Source: Ruania alkalisoli
GTDB taxonomy: Bacteria; Actinomycetota; Actinomycetes; Actinomycetales; Beutenbergiaceae
Direction of reading: 5' to 3'
Assembly (NCBI RefSeq): GCF_014960965.1
Contig: NZ_CP063169.1
Coordinates: 901,581 to 965,580 of the forward strand
DNA length: 64,000 nt
Each line of letters begins with the position of its first letter. Position 1 is the stretch's first letter. Of the stretch, positions 43,684-50,839 are shown one piece after another. A program made the position numbers and the translations under genes. A model generated the notes under the pieces. It saw only the letters and a program-made list of their open reading frames with translations. It was not told the DNA's origin and did not search any database.

Positions 43684-43834
43684 CCGCATGGCGGTAGGTA
43701 TCCACCCGATGTCTCATGATGAAACAATCGGTTGCAGTGAAGGAAACTCTCTCGGAATCTCTATCGGGATGTCTGCCCGGATGGTGTGATGATCCACGTC
43801 AATGTTCGTCTACTCCAGAAGAATGGATCACCGC

Positions 43835-44203
43835 ATGAAATTCGTCACCAAGTTGCTGGCTATTCTGGCGTTTGTTGCCGGAGTGAGCGTTATTGCTCCG
43901 GCGCCAGCTCAGGCTGCCGATCTCAATGATGCCGTCATCGCGAACTCGAGCTCGTCCACTCATGCCTTCGTCGTGTGCCGGGACTGGGCCAGCAACGGCA
44001 CGTGTGCGTACGGCTCGCCCCGCGGGTGGCTGTATCCCGGCCAGAACACCCAGTCGAAGTTCGGGTGGGCGGATGCAGATGGATTCCATGTCGACGCAGG
44101 GTGCCGGGCCTACCTCGGGCAGGGCCGGACGGCTTACGGTCCGCAGTGGGTGAAGATGTACGGATCCTGGGGCTTGACGCAGACGGTCAACTACCGCTGC
44201 TGA
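43835..44203 (+). CDS. Small secreted four-cysteine protein
   Basis: Unrecognised secreted protein, 122 aa from the ATG at 43835 (GGA 8 nt upstream). An ATG at 43802 would add 11 residues. Clear Sec signal (KFVTKLLAILAFVAGVSVIA, cleavage after AQA), leaving about 95 residues rich in Ser, Gly, Trp and Tyr. Four cysteines: VCRDW, TCAYG, GCRAY and a C-terminal YRC. These probably form two disulfides. The 5' part of the gene is less GC-rich than its neighbours. Isolated between two terminators, so it is its own transcription unit. Role unknown: it could be a surface-active, inhibitory or binding protein. Confidence 0.75.
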   Translation: MKFVTKLLAILAFVAGVSVIAPAPAQAADLNDAVIANSSSSTHAFVVCRDWASNGTCAYGSPRGWLYPGQNTQSKFGWADADGFHVDAGCRAYLGQGRTAYGPQWVKMYGSWGLTQTVNYRC

Positions 44204-44218
44204 TCCGGACTGACCTGT

Positions 44219-44260
44219 AGCGCGGGTACCTCGGCCCACCTGGCCCGAGGTACCCGCGCT
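44219..44260. terminator. Bidirectional terminator between convergent genes
   Basis: Perfect 16-bp stem (AGCGCGGGTACCTCGG with its complement) around a 10-nt loop, placed between the stop at 44203 (+) and the stop at 44266 (-). Confidence 0.85.
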
Positions 44261-44265
44261 CACGT

Positions 44266-46179
44266 TCACAGGCGATAGCGCCGGGCCAGATTCTCGGCAG
44301 TGGACGGGCCTTCGGTGGCGGTGGCGATCCACGGGCCGGTGCCCGCTGAGGGGTCGAGCACACCCTCCTCGGCCCATCTGAAGTCTCCGGCCAGCACTTG
44401 TGCGGCCACTGCCTCGTCACCATCGTCGCTGTTACGCCACAACTCGCGGAAGAGGCGCTCCACCCGCACCCGGGACTGGCGGCAGAACGCGTCGGCGAGC
44501 CGCTGCCGGCTACCGGCTACCGGCTTGCGGGCCGCGTGCGCCTGCACGGCGGTCTGGGCGAACAGCTCGGCCCCGATGTCCACGACGCGTGCCAGGAATC
44601 CCTGCCGCTTCTCCAGGCCGCCCTGCCACCGGACCATGCCATAGAACGTGTTCCGGGCGAGCCGGCGGGAGGTTCGCTCGATGTACCGCAACGCCGGTGC
44701 GGCCGGGCCGTAGGACGCGAAGGAAGCTGGCAGGTCGCCCGGTCCGGCAACCAGTCGGGGCAGCCAACCGCCGTAGAACTTCGCGGCGTCCGTGGCTGCC
44801 CGGGCCCGGTCGGCTGAGTCGGCATCGGGGTCGATGAGCGCGCCTGCCACCCGGAGGTGCTCGTCCACGGCTTCCCGGGCGATCAGCAGGTGCATGATCT
44901 CGCTGGAGCCTTCGAAGATGCGATTGATCCGCAGGTCACGCAGCAGTTGCTCGGCGGGGACGGCGCGTTCCCCGCGCGCAGCCAGTGAGCGAGCGGTTTC
45001 ATATCCCCGGCCGCCACGAATCTGCACCATCGCATCAGCCACCTGCCAGGCCATCTCACTGCACCACAGCTTGGCCAGGGCCGCTTCGATCCGGATGTCC
45101 GCAGTCTCGGAGTCGGCCAGCTCAGCGGCAATCTGTACCACTGCCTCCTGGGCATAGGTGGTGGCGGCGATGAAGGCGACCTGATGCGCGATGGCAGCAT
45201 GCTTGCCGATGGGTACTCCCCACTGCACCCGCTCGCGCGCCCACTGCCTGGCGATAGTCAGGGACCACTTGCTGCCTGCCACGCACAGGGCCGGGATGGA
45301 CAGTCGCCCCGTGTTCAATGTGGTCAGAGCGATCTTGAGGCCCTGACCCTCGCTTCCCACCACGTTGCGTGCCGGAACCCGCACCTGGTGGAAGCGAACC
45401 ACCGCGTTCTCCAGCCCGCGTAGCCCCATGAACTCATTGCGACGTTCGATCGTGATGCCGGGGGTGTCGGCCTCCACGATGAACGCCGTGATCCCACCGG
45501 CCCGGCCGTCGGGATCGGGTGGCACCCGGGCCATCACCACGAACACCTCGGCGATCACGGCGTTCGTGGCCCACAGCTTGATCCCGTCGATCAGGTAGTC
45601 CCCCTCGGGGGTGCGGCTGGCGCTGGCATGCAGCCGCGCCGGGTCCGATCCCACATCGGGTTCGGTGAGCAGGAAGGCGGAGATCGCGCCCTCGGCGCAG
45701 CGCCGCAGGTAGATCTCCTTCTGCTCCGGGGTTCCGAACACCTTGACGGGCTCGGGGACCCCGATGGACTGGTGGGCCGAGAGCAGCGCACCCAGGCTGG
45801 GGTTCGCGCTCCCCGCGAGTATCAGTGCGCGGTTGTAGTCCACATGCGAGAGGGACGCACCGCCGTACTCGCGTGGAATGGTCATTCCGAATGCGCCGAT
45901 CCGGGCGAGCCCGGCCAGTACCTCGTCGTCGATGTGGTCCTCGGCCTCGATCCGCGCTCCGTCGACGTGCTCGTCGAGATAGGTGCGCAGGTCTGTCAGG
46001 AACGCTTCCGCCCGGGGATCTGATGGTGGCGCTGTCTCGTCCGGGTGCGGCCAGAGCACCTCGGGCCGGAACCGGCCGAGGTAGAGCTCTCGTGCGAACG
46101 AGGCGTGTGTGAATTGGCTGCTGCGTGCCTCTTCGGCCACCCGGCGGGCTTCCCGCGCGGTGACCTCCGGTTGCGACAT
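44266..46179 (-). CDS. Acyl-CoA dehydrogenase (long FadE type)
   Basis: FAD-dependent acyl-CoA dehydrogenase, 637 aa, first step of fatty-acid beta-oxidation. An N-terminal extension of about 60 residues precedes the helical domain (GAFGMTIPREYGGASLSHVD). The beta domain has FLLTEPDVGSDPARLHA and GIKLWATNAV. The C-terminal helical domain has QIRGGRGYETARSL and NRIFEGSSEIMHL, where the catalytic Glu of VLCAD-like enzymes is expected. An additional C-terminal domain of about 190 residues is as in long VLCAD/ACAD9-like proteins. ATG at 46179 preferred over GTG 46203 because GAGGAGG lies 5 nt upstream. Confidence 0.92.
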   Translation of the reverse strand: MSQPEVTAREARRVAEEARSSQFTHASFARELYLGRFRPEVLWPHPDETAPPSDPRAEAFLTDLRTYLDEHVDGARIEAEDHIDDEVLAGLARIGAFGMTIPREYGGASLSHVDYNRALILAGSANPSLGALLSAHQSIGVPEPVKVFGTPEQKEIYLRRCAEGAISAFLLTEPDVGSDPARLHASASRTPEGDYLIDGIKLWATNAVIAEVFVVMARVPPDPDGRAGGITAFIVEADTPGITIERRNEFMGLRGLENAVVRFHQVRVPARNVVGSEGQGLKIALTTLNTGRLSIPALCVAGSKWSLTIARQWARERVQWGVPIGKHAAIAHQVAFIAATTYAQEAVVQIAAELADSETADIRIEAALAKLWCSEMAWQVADAMVQIRGGRGYETARSLAARGERAVPAEQLLRDLRINRIFEGSSEIMHLLIAREAVDEHLRVAGALIDPDADSADRARAATDAAKFYGGWLPRLVAGPGDLPASFASYGPAAPALRYIERTSRRLARNTFYGMVRWQGGLEKRQGFLARVVDIGAELFAQTAVQAHAARKPVAGSRQRLADAFCRQSRVRVERLFRELWRNSDDGDEAVAAQVLAGDFRWAEEGVLDPSAGTGPWIATATEGPSTAENLARRYRL

Positions 46180-46272
46180 GAGGGCCTCCTCGGATGCTCC
46201 CACCAGTGTGATCGGTCGGGGCCGAGCCCGCCAGCGGACGCTATTGGGCCGTCCCGACGGCGCAGCGTCAGT

Positions 46273-46503
46273 TCATATGCCGCGTCTGCGCTGATTCCGG
46301 GGATGGTTGCGTGCGGTGCGCTCGTTGCCCCGCTTGTAGTTGCCGGTCAGCCGGGCCATCAGTTCCTGGGGATCTTCGCGCTCCACCCGGGCGACGAACT
46401 CCGCCGCGCGGTTGCCACGGAGGACGACGGCGGAGCGCCCGTGGTGGGTGATGTGCACCTGGCTGCCGTGGACGGTGTACTCAAACCCGTGCGCGTCAGG
46501 CAT
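46273..46503 (-). CDS. Small conserved-looking protein of unknown function
   Basis: 76-aa reading frame from the ATG at 46503, preceded by a strong AGGAGGA 8 nt upstream and overlapping the end of the SGNH hydrolase gene by 8 nt, so it is translationally linked to it. Sequence features: VHGSQVHITHHGRSAVVLRG in the first half, and a basic Arg/Asn-rich C-terminus (RNHPRNQRRRGI) suggestive of nucleic-acid or membrane-surface binding. No recognised domain. Confidence 0.6.
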   Translation of the reverse strand: MPDAHGFEYTVHGSQVHITHHGRSAVVLRGNRAAEFVARVEREDPQELMARLTGNYKRGNERTARNHPRNQRRRGI

Positions 46504-47329
46504 GGGAGTGTTCCTCCTGGTCGGGGAAGGACACCGGACGAGGTTCGGGTCGCTTGGGCAGGTGTGCGTCACCGGAGGAGCGCCCCCGCAGCCTGCGGGT
46601 CGCCCACGGGTACACGTCGCGGGCCATCCACTCTGCGTCCGCGCGGAGCCGCTCGGCGGCCGGGCGAACTGGCGGGCGCGGCAGCGGAACACGCCAGTTC
46701 GAGTGCTCCGGCGCCAGTCCCAGCGCGACCAGCGCGGCGTCGGCTACCCGTGCATGCCCCAGGCTGCTGAGGTGGATCCGGTCCTGCGCCCACATGCGCC
46801 AGTCCTGTAACGGATGTAGGCCCCAGACGTCGAGCACGGTGGCGCCATGGCGCTGCGCGATCGACCAGATGTGCGCGTTGTAGATCGCGACCTTGGGCCG
46901 GATCCGGCGCAGCAGTCCCGCATTGCGAGTATCGGTCCCCGTGGCCAGCAGCACGTCAGCGCCCGTGCGGCGAGCGGTGCGGACGGCGCGGTCCAGGCTG
47001 ACGGCGAGCCGGTCCGGGTCTGCCCCGGGGCGCAACAGGTCGTTACCGCCGCCCACGATCGAGATCAGATCGGGTTCGGCGCTGAGGGCGCGGGGCAGCT
47101 GGTCGGTGAGGATCGGGTCGAGGAGACGGCCGCGGACGGCGAGGTTCGCGTACTCGAGCGGCTCCACCCCGTGCTGGGCCTGCCGTGCGGCGATCGCGGC
47201 AGCGAGCCGGTCGGCCCACCCACCGAGCTCGCCGGGGCGGTGGGGGTTCTCGTCCCACAGTCCCTCGGTCATGCTGTCGCCGATTGCGACGTACCGGCGC
47301 CACGGGAGAGTCGGGCTCGAGGTGCTCAC
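46496..47329 (-). CDS. SGNH/GDSL-family hydrolase
   Basis: Cytoplasmic lipase/esterase-like hydrolase, 277 aa. Block I YVAIGDSMTEG with nucleophile Ser19; block II Gly in NLAVRGRLLD near 63; block III GGGNDLL with Asn near 95; block V DRIHLSSLGH with the Asp-x-x-His pair near 185-188. No signal peptide. GTG start with GGAAGGA just upstream. The C-terminal about 60 residues are a charged, Arg/Pro-rich tail. Physiological substrate unknown. Confidence 0.9.
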   Translation of the reverse strand: MSTSSPTLPWRRYVAIGDSMTEGLWDENPHRPGELGGWADRLAAAIAARQAQHGVEPLEYANLAVRGRLLDPILTDQLPRALSAEPDLISIVGGGNDLLRPGADPDRLAVSLDRAVRTARRTGADVLLATGTDTRNAGLLRRIRPKVAIYNAHIWSIAQRHGATVLDVWGLHPLQDWRMWAQDRIHLSSLGHARVADAALVALGLAPEHSNWRVPLPRPPVRPAAERLRADAEWMARDVYPWATRRLRGRSSGDAHLPKRPEPRPVSFPDQEEHSHA

Positions 47330-47414
47330 CCGTCCTTCCTATCCCGGACGGTGCCCTCGCGCCAGGTCTTTGCCGCCCCGACGGCGACCGGTCACCTCCC
47401 TGGGAGGTGCCCCA

Positions 47415-48110
47415 CTAGGGGAGGGTCCAGTCCACTGGGGCACCACCCTGCTCGGTCAGGAGTGCGTTGGCGCGGGAGAATGGACGTGAGCCGAAGAACC
47501 CTCGCGAGGCTGACAGGGGGCTCGGGTGGGTGGTCGCGATGATCGGGGTCTGGCCGAGCAGGGTGCGCAACGACTGGGCATCGCGTCCCCACAGGATTGC
47601 CACGAGCGGCTGGTTGCGCGCGACCAGGGCCTGGATCGCGGCGTCGGTCACGCGCTCCCACCCCTTGCCGCGATGGGAGGCCGGCTCGCCCGGTCGCACG
47701 GTGAGGCTGCGGTTGAGCAGCAGTACCCCGGCGTCGGCCCAGGCGGTGAGGTCGCCGGTCGAAGGGGCCGGCACACCGAGGTCCTCGGTGAGCTCGCGGA
47801 AGATGTTCTGCAGCGAGCGCGGAATCGGCCGCACGTGCGGCTGTACCGAGAACGACAGGCCCATCGCGTGCCCGGGCGTGGGGTAGGGGTCCTGGCCGAC
47901 GATCAGCACCCGCACCCGCTCCAGCGGGTGGGTGAAGGCCCGCAGCACATGCTCACCCGCCGGGAGGTACCCGCGCCCCGCGGCGATCTCGGCTCGCAGG
48001 AAGTCGCCCATCGCGTGAATGTCGCTCTCGACCGGCGCCAGGGCTGTGGCCCATCCCGGGTCGACGAGGTCGGTGAGCGGGCGGTGCGGGGGTGCTGGCG
48101 TCGTCTCCAC
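47415..48110 (-). CDS. ung: Uracil-DNA glycosylase
   Basis: Family 1 UDG that excises uracil from DNA, 231 aa, full length. Water-activating motif [13 protein letters not shown] with Asp74; [16 protein letters not shown] with the Asn of the uracil pocket; THPSPLS (His195) plus the leucine-loop region [17 protein letters not shown] start with TACGCT 6 nt upstream and no SD, so leaderless. Confidence 0.97.
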   Translation of the reverse strand: METTPAPPHRPLTDLVDPGWATALAPVESDIHAMGDFLRAEIAAGRGYLPAGEHVLRAFTHPLERVRVLIVGQDPYPTPGHAMGLSFSVQPHVRPIPRSLQNIFRELTEDLGVPAPSTGDLTAWADAGVLLLNRSLTVRPGEPASHRGKGWERVTDAAIQALVARNQPLVAILWGRDAQSLRTLLGQTPIIATTHPSPLSASRGFFGSRPFSRANALLTEQGGAPVDWTLP

Positions 48111-48116
48111 CGGCCC

Positions 48117-48122
48117 AGCGTA
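48117..48122 (-). promoter_or_regulatory. -10 box of leaderless ung
   Basis: TACGCT on the minus strand followed by 6 nt and the GTG at 48110. Confidence 0.55.
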
Positions 48123-48192
48123 AGAGATTGCAGGCTCCCGGGCGGGTGCGACGGTGCCGCGCGATTATCACACCGAGGTGCGGCGAGGGCGA

Positions 48193-48221
48193 ATGACACG
48201 GGTGTGGTTTGCCCGTAGGAT
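48193..48221 (+). promoter_or_regulatory. Promoter of DUF3263 gene
   Basis: -35 ATGACA (48193-48198), 17-bp spacer, -10 TAGGAT (48216-48221). The leader of about 45 nt carries GAGGAGG before the ATG at 48273. Confidence 0.6.
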
Positions 48222-48272
48222 GGCCGTCAGTTTGCAGATGTCCGATGCACAACGACCACACGAGGAGGACCG

Positions 48273-48569
48273 ATGGCGGCAGCGCAACCGCTCCCCACGT
48301 CGAGCAGTACGGTCGAGTCCGGGCTCAGTGAACGCGATGCCGAGATCCTCGCCTTCGAGCGGCAGTGGTGGAAGTACGCCGGCGCCAAGGAGAGCGCGAT
48401 CCGCGAACTCTTCGACATGTCTGCCACCCGGTACTACCAGGTCCTGAACGCCCTCATCGACGAGCCGGCTGCGCTCGCGGCCGAGCCGATGTTGGTCAAG
48501 CGCCTGCGGCGTATGCGTAGCGTGCGTCAGCGGGAGCGCTCCGCGCGTCGTCTCGGTCACGAGCTGTGA
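48273..48569 (+). CDS. DUF3263-domain protein
   Basis: 98-aa actinobacterial protein. The core LSERDAEILAFERQWWKYAGAKESAIRE, followed by FDMSATRYYQVLNALIDEP, is diagnostic of DUF3263. The helix-turn-helix-like pattern (AIRELFDMSATRYYQVLN) suggests DNA binding, and the family is commonly treated as a small regulator. It precedes the LytR_C-domain gene by 29 bp, an arrangement common in actinobacteria. Confidence 0.9.
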   Translation: MAAAQPLPTSSSTVESGLSERDAEILAFERQWWKYAGAKESAIRELFDMSATRYYQVLNALIDEPAALAAEPMLVKRLRRMRSVRQRERSARRLGHEL

Positions 48570-48585
48570 CCGCCCGCTGACGGGT

Positions 48586-48591
48586 TAGCCT
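48586..48591 (+). promoter_or_regulatory. -10 box of leaderless LytR_C gene
   Basis: TAGCCT, 7 nt before the GTG at 48599; no SD sequence. Confidence 0.5.
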
Positions 48592-48598
48592 GCCTGTC

Positions 48599-49246
48599 GT
48601 GAGCAACCCGGACCCCTCCTACCCCTACGACGAGGACGAGTTCGACACCCTCGGTGCCGAGCGCACGCCCGAGGGCGTGCACCGTGCGCGGGTGCCGTGG
48701 TGGCGGCAGGCACTGCCGTTCCTGGTGGTGCTGGTGCTGGCCCCGCTGCTGGCGTTCGTGGTGGTGCAGGCGGTCTCCCGGGATACCGGTGGAGATCCGG
48801 AGCCCACCGCGAGCGTGAGCTCGTCGGAGACCGGCGGTGAGACGGAACCCACCGAGGAGCCTGCGGAGGGCGAGTCCGAGACGGACGCCGACGGCGCCGG
48901 CGATGGTGACGCGACCGACGAGCCCACCGACGACGAGACCGACCCCACGGACGAGCCGGCCGACCTTGACTTCGGCACCGCGGTCTGGGTGCTCAACGGT
49001 GCTGGTGTGGGGGGTCTCGCCGGAGAGAACCAGGGGGTTCTGGCCGCGGCCGGGTGGACGAACGTCGTGGCCGACGACTATGCCTACAGTCAGCCGGCGA
49101 CGACCACCATCTACTACCGCGACGCGCAGATCGCTGCTGAGGCGGAGGCGATCGGGGCCGAGCTGGGCATCACCGACCTGGTCGAGGATGCGGCGGCGGC
49201 GCCGAACGGCATCTATGTGGTGCTGCGTCCTGACTTCGTTGGCTGA
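48599..49246 (+). CDS. LytR C-terminal-domain membrane protein
   Basis: 215 aa. A cytoplasmic acidic N-terminus, a membrane helix at about 40-61 (LPFLVVLVLAPLLAFVVV), an Asp/Glu/Thr/Pro-rich linker (about 62-123), and a C-terminal LytR_C domain (TAVWVLNGAGVGGLAGENQG to IYVVLRPDFVG). The LytR_C fold is outside the cell. The catalytic LCP domain of LytR-CpsA-Psr ligases is absent, so it probably has a binding or assembly role at the wall. GTG start fits the TAGCCT box. Confidence 0.85.
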   Translation: MSNPDPSYPYDEDEFDTLGAERTPEGVHRARVPWWRQALPFLVVLVLAPLLAFVVVQAVSRDTGGDPEPTASVSSSETGGETEPTEEPAEGESETDADGAGDGDATDEPTDDETDPTDEPADLDFGTAVWVLNGAGVGGLAGENQGVLAAAGWTNVVADDYAYSQPATTTIYYRDAQIAAEAEAIGAELGITDLVEDAAAAPNGIYVVLRPDFVG

Positions 49247-49283
49247 CGAACGGTCTCGGCTGAGGAGATGGTGAGGGACGCCG

Positions 49284-50606
49284 TCAGGGGTTCTGTTCGA
49301 GGGCGACCAGGGTGAGCAGCACGAGCGCGCAGGTCCAGGCGAGCGGGGCGACGGCGGCCGGTGCGCCGTCGGGCCCGACCTTCTCAGGGATCGCGCCGGT
49401 GGTGGTGCGGTGGTTGTCGAGCCAGTCGAGCATCTCGATGGCGCGTGTGCGGTCGCCGAGGCTGGCTGCGGTCCAGGCGTAGAGCGCGGTCTGCGGAGTC
49501 CAGGAGTACTGCGTCTCCGGCCATGCGGCCCCCGGCGCCAGCCCGCCTCCGGGGCGGGTCATCGTCTCGATCGAGGCCCGCCACGCGGTGGCTGCACCCG
49601 GGAGCGGCTCGGCCACGAACGGTGGCAGCACGAAGGAAGCAGCGGCGTCCTGCAGGGATCGGCCTGGATAGCGACCGTAGCCGAAGGTGCCGAACCTTTC
49701 GGTGATGGCCTCCCGCAGCGCCTCTGCTGCCGCGGTGCTGCGGGTGGCGTTTCCGGTGTCGCCGCGCAGGTCGTGCAGTCGCGCGGCAGCTTCCAGGCCC
49801 GCGAGTACCGGTGCGGCGGTCCCGAGGGTCACCTGGGTCTCGCGGTGCTCCCAGTAGTCCGACGACGGCGCAGGCAGTGGAGACCGGTCACTCACCTGGG
49901 CGAGCAGGAAGGTCGTCGAACGCTCGATGAGCGGGGCGAAGCGGGTGAGCAGCGCGTCGCGTTCGCGGTCGGTCCCGACGGTGTCCGTCGCCTGCGCGAG
50001 AGCCCATAGTCCCCAGCCGGTTCCGTCTGTCTGGGTGCCGCGGTCGTCTGGAGGGAGTTGCTCGGCGACGGTGTACCGGGCGTGGAAGGAGCCGTCTGGG
50101 GCCTGGACGGCCTGGAGGTAGTCGAGGATCTCGAAGGCGTCGTGGTGGTGGCTGGTGGCGCTGAGTGCCGCGGCGATGAAGGCGGCATCGCGGGGCCAGA
50201 CGTAGCGCCAGGCCGTACTGGCGCCGGCGATGGCCCCTCCGCCTCCGCGCAGCAGTGCGTGCAGGTCGAGTAGGGCGTCGTGGCCGAGGTCGGCGAACGG
50301 GGTGCCGGCTCCCGGGAGGGTTCCCGCAGCGAGCCATGTGCGGGTCTCCTCGGCGAGATGCTCGGCGGCGGCGATGGCGTCCTCGTTGGCGCCCGGGTCC
50401 GGGGCGAGGACGCGGGTGCCGGCGAGGTACCGGGGGGTCTCGCCGGTGGGGATGGTGGCGAGCGCTCCCGCGGCGGTGAGGCCGATTCCCTCGTGGTAAA
50501 GGCTGACGTTGTCGGCGCGGGTCTGCGGCGTTGTCAGCAGTCCGACAGCGATCAGCGCAGCCACGAGAACGGTGCCGCAGACGACGGGCAGCGGGCGTCC
50601 GGACAT
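49284..50606 (-). CDS. GH15-like (glucoamylase-type) protein
   Basis: 440-aa protein with one N-terminal hydrophobic helix (signal or anchor, about residues 8-26) and an (alpha/alpha)6-barrel domain. WRYVWPRDAAFIAAAL (133-148) is the classic GH15 start, with the substrate-binding Trp, Arg and Asp. YWEHRET near 245, SWTPQTALYAWTAASLGDR near 385 and TTGAIPEKVGPDG near 408 follow; the PEK Glu is a candidate catalytic base. Shorter than cytoplasmic GH15 trehalases/glucoamylases (about 600 aa), which have an extra N-terminal beta-domain. ATG at 50606 fits a leaderless TACGCT box 7 nt upstream. Confidence 0.78.
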   Translation of the reverse strand: MSGRPLPVVCGTVLVAALIAVGLLTTPQTRADNVSLYHEGIGLTAAGALATIPTGETPRYLAGTRVLAPDPGANEDAIAAAEHLAEETRTWLAAGTLPGAGTPFADLGHDALLDLHALLRGGGGAIAGASTAWRYVWPRDAAFIAAALSATSHHHDAFEILDYLQAVQAPDGSFHARYTVAEQLPPDDRGTQTDGTGWGLWALAQATDTVGTDRERDALLTRFAPLIERSTTFLLAQVSDRSPLPAPSSDYWEHRETQVTLGTAAPVLAGLEAAARLHDLRGDTGNATRSTAAAEALREAITERFGTFGYGRYPGRSLQDAAASFVLPPFVAEPLPGAATAWRASIETMTRPGGGLAPGAAWPETQYSWTPQTALYAWTAASLGDRTRAIEMLDWLDNHRTTTGAIPEKVGPDGAPAAVAPLAWTCALVLLTLVALEQNP

Positions 50607-50613
50607 AGCGTCG

Positions 50614-50619
50614 AGCGTA
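50614..50619 (-). promoter_or_regulatory. -10 box of leaderless GH15-like gene
   Basis: TACGCT on the minus strand, 7 nt before the ATG at 50606. Confidence 0.5.
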
Positions 50620-50707
50620 TCCCGGAGGCACACCTGGATCCTCTGTCGACGCGTCCAGCGCGCCACGCTCAGGATCTGAGACGTTATCGATTTGTGACAT
50701 TTGTGAG

Positions 50708-50736
50708 GTGACATACACCTTGAACGTCCGTAGAGT
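50708..50736 (+). promoter_or_regulatory. Promoter of LPDTG surface-protein gene
   Basis: -35 GTGACA (50708-50713), 17-bp spacer, -10 TAGAGT (50731-50736); start near 50743, leader of about 95 nt. The -35 region carries repeated TGTGA/GTGACA-like words. Confidence 0.6.
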
Positions 50737-50839
50737 CTGGCTGTCGCCGTCTGTTCACGGGGCGGCATCCAACTGCAAAGGCCACGAGCCCCGATCGGGG
50801 TGACGGGCACCACGCACACAAATGGCTCGGGGGAGTTAC

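Noticed and set aside
47393-47409. CACCTCCC/GGGAGGTG short inverted repeat between the ung stop and the SGNH start
   Set aside because: The stem has almost no loop in its longest form and weak pairing otherwise; not convincing as terminator or operator.
46496-50606. Possible DNA-defence island around ung, DUF3263 and the GH15-like gene
   Set aside because: No nuclease, helicase or toxin-like gene is present; each gene has a housekeeping or carbohydrate explanation.
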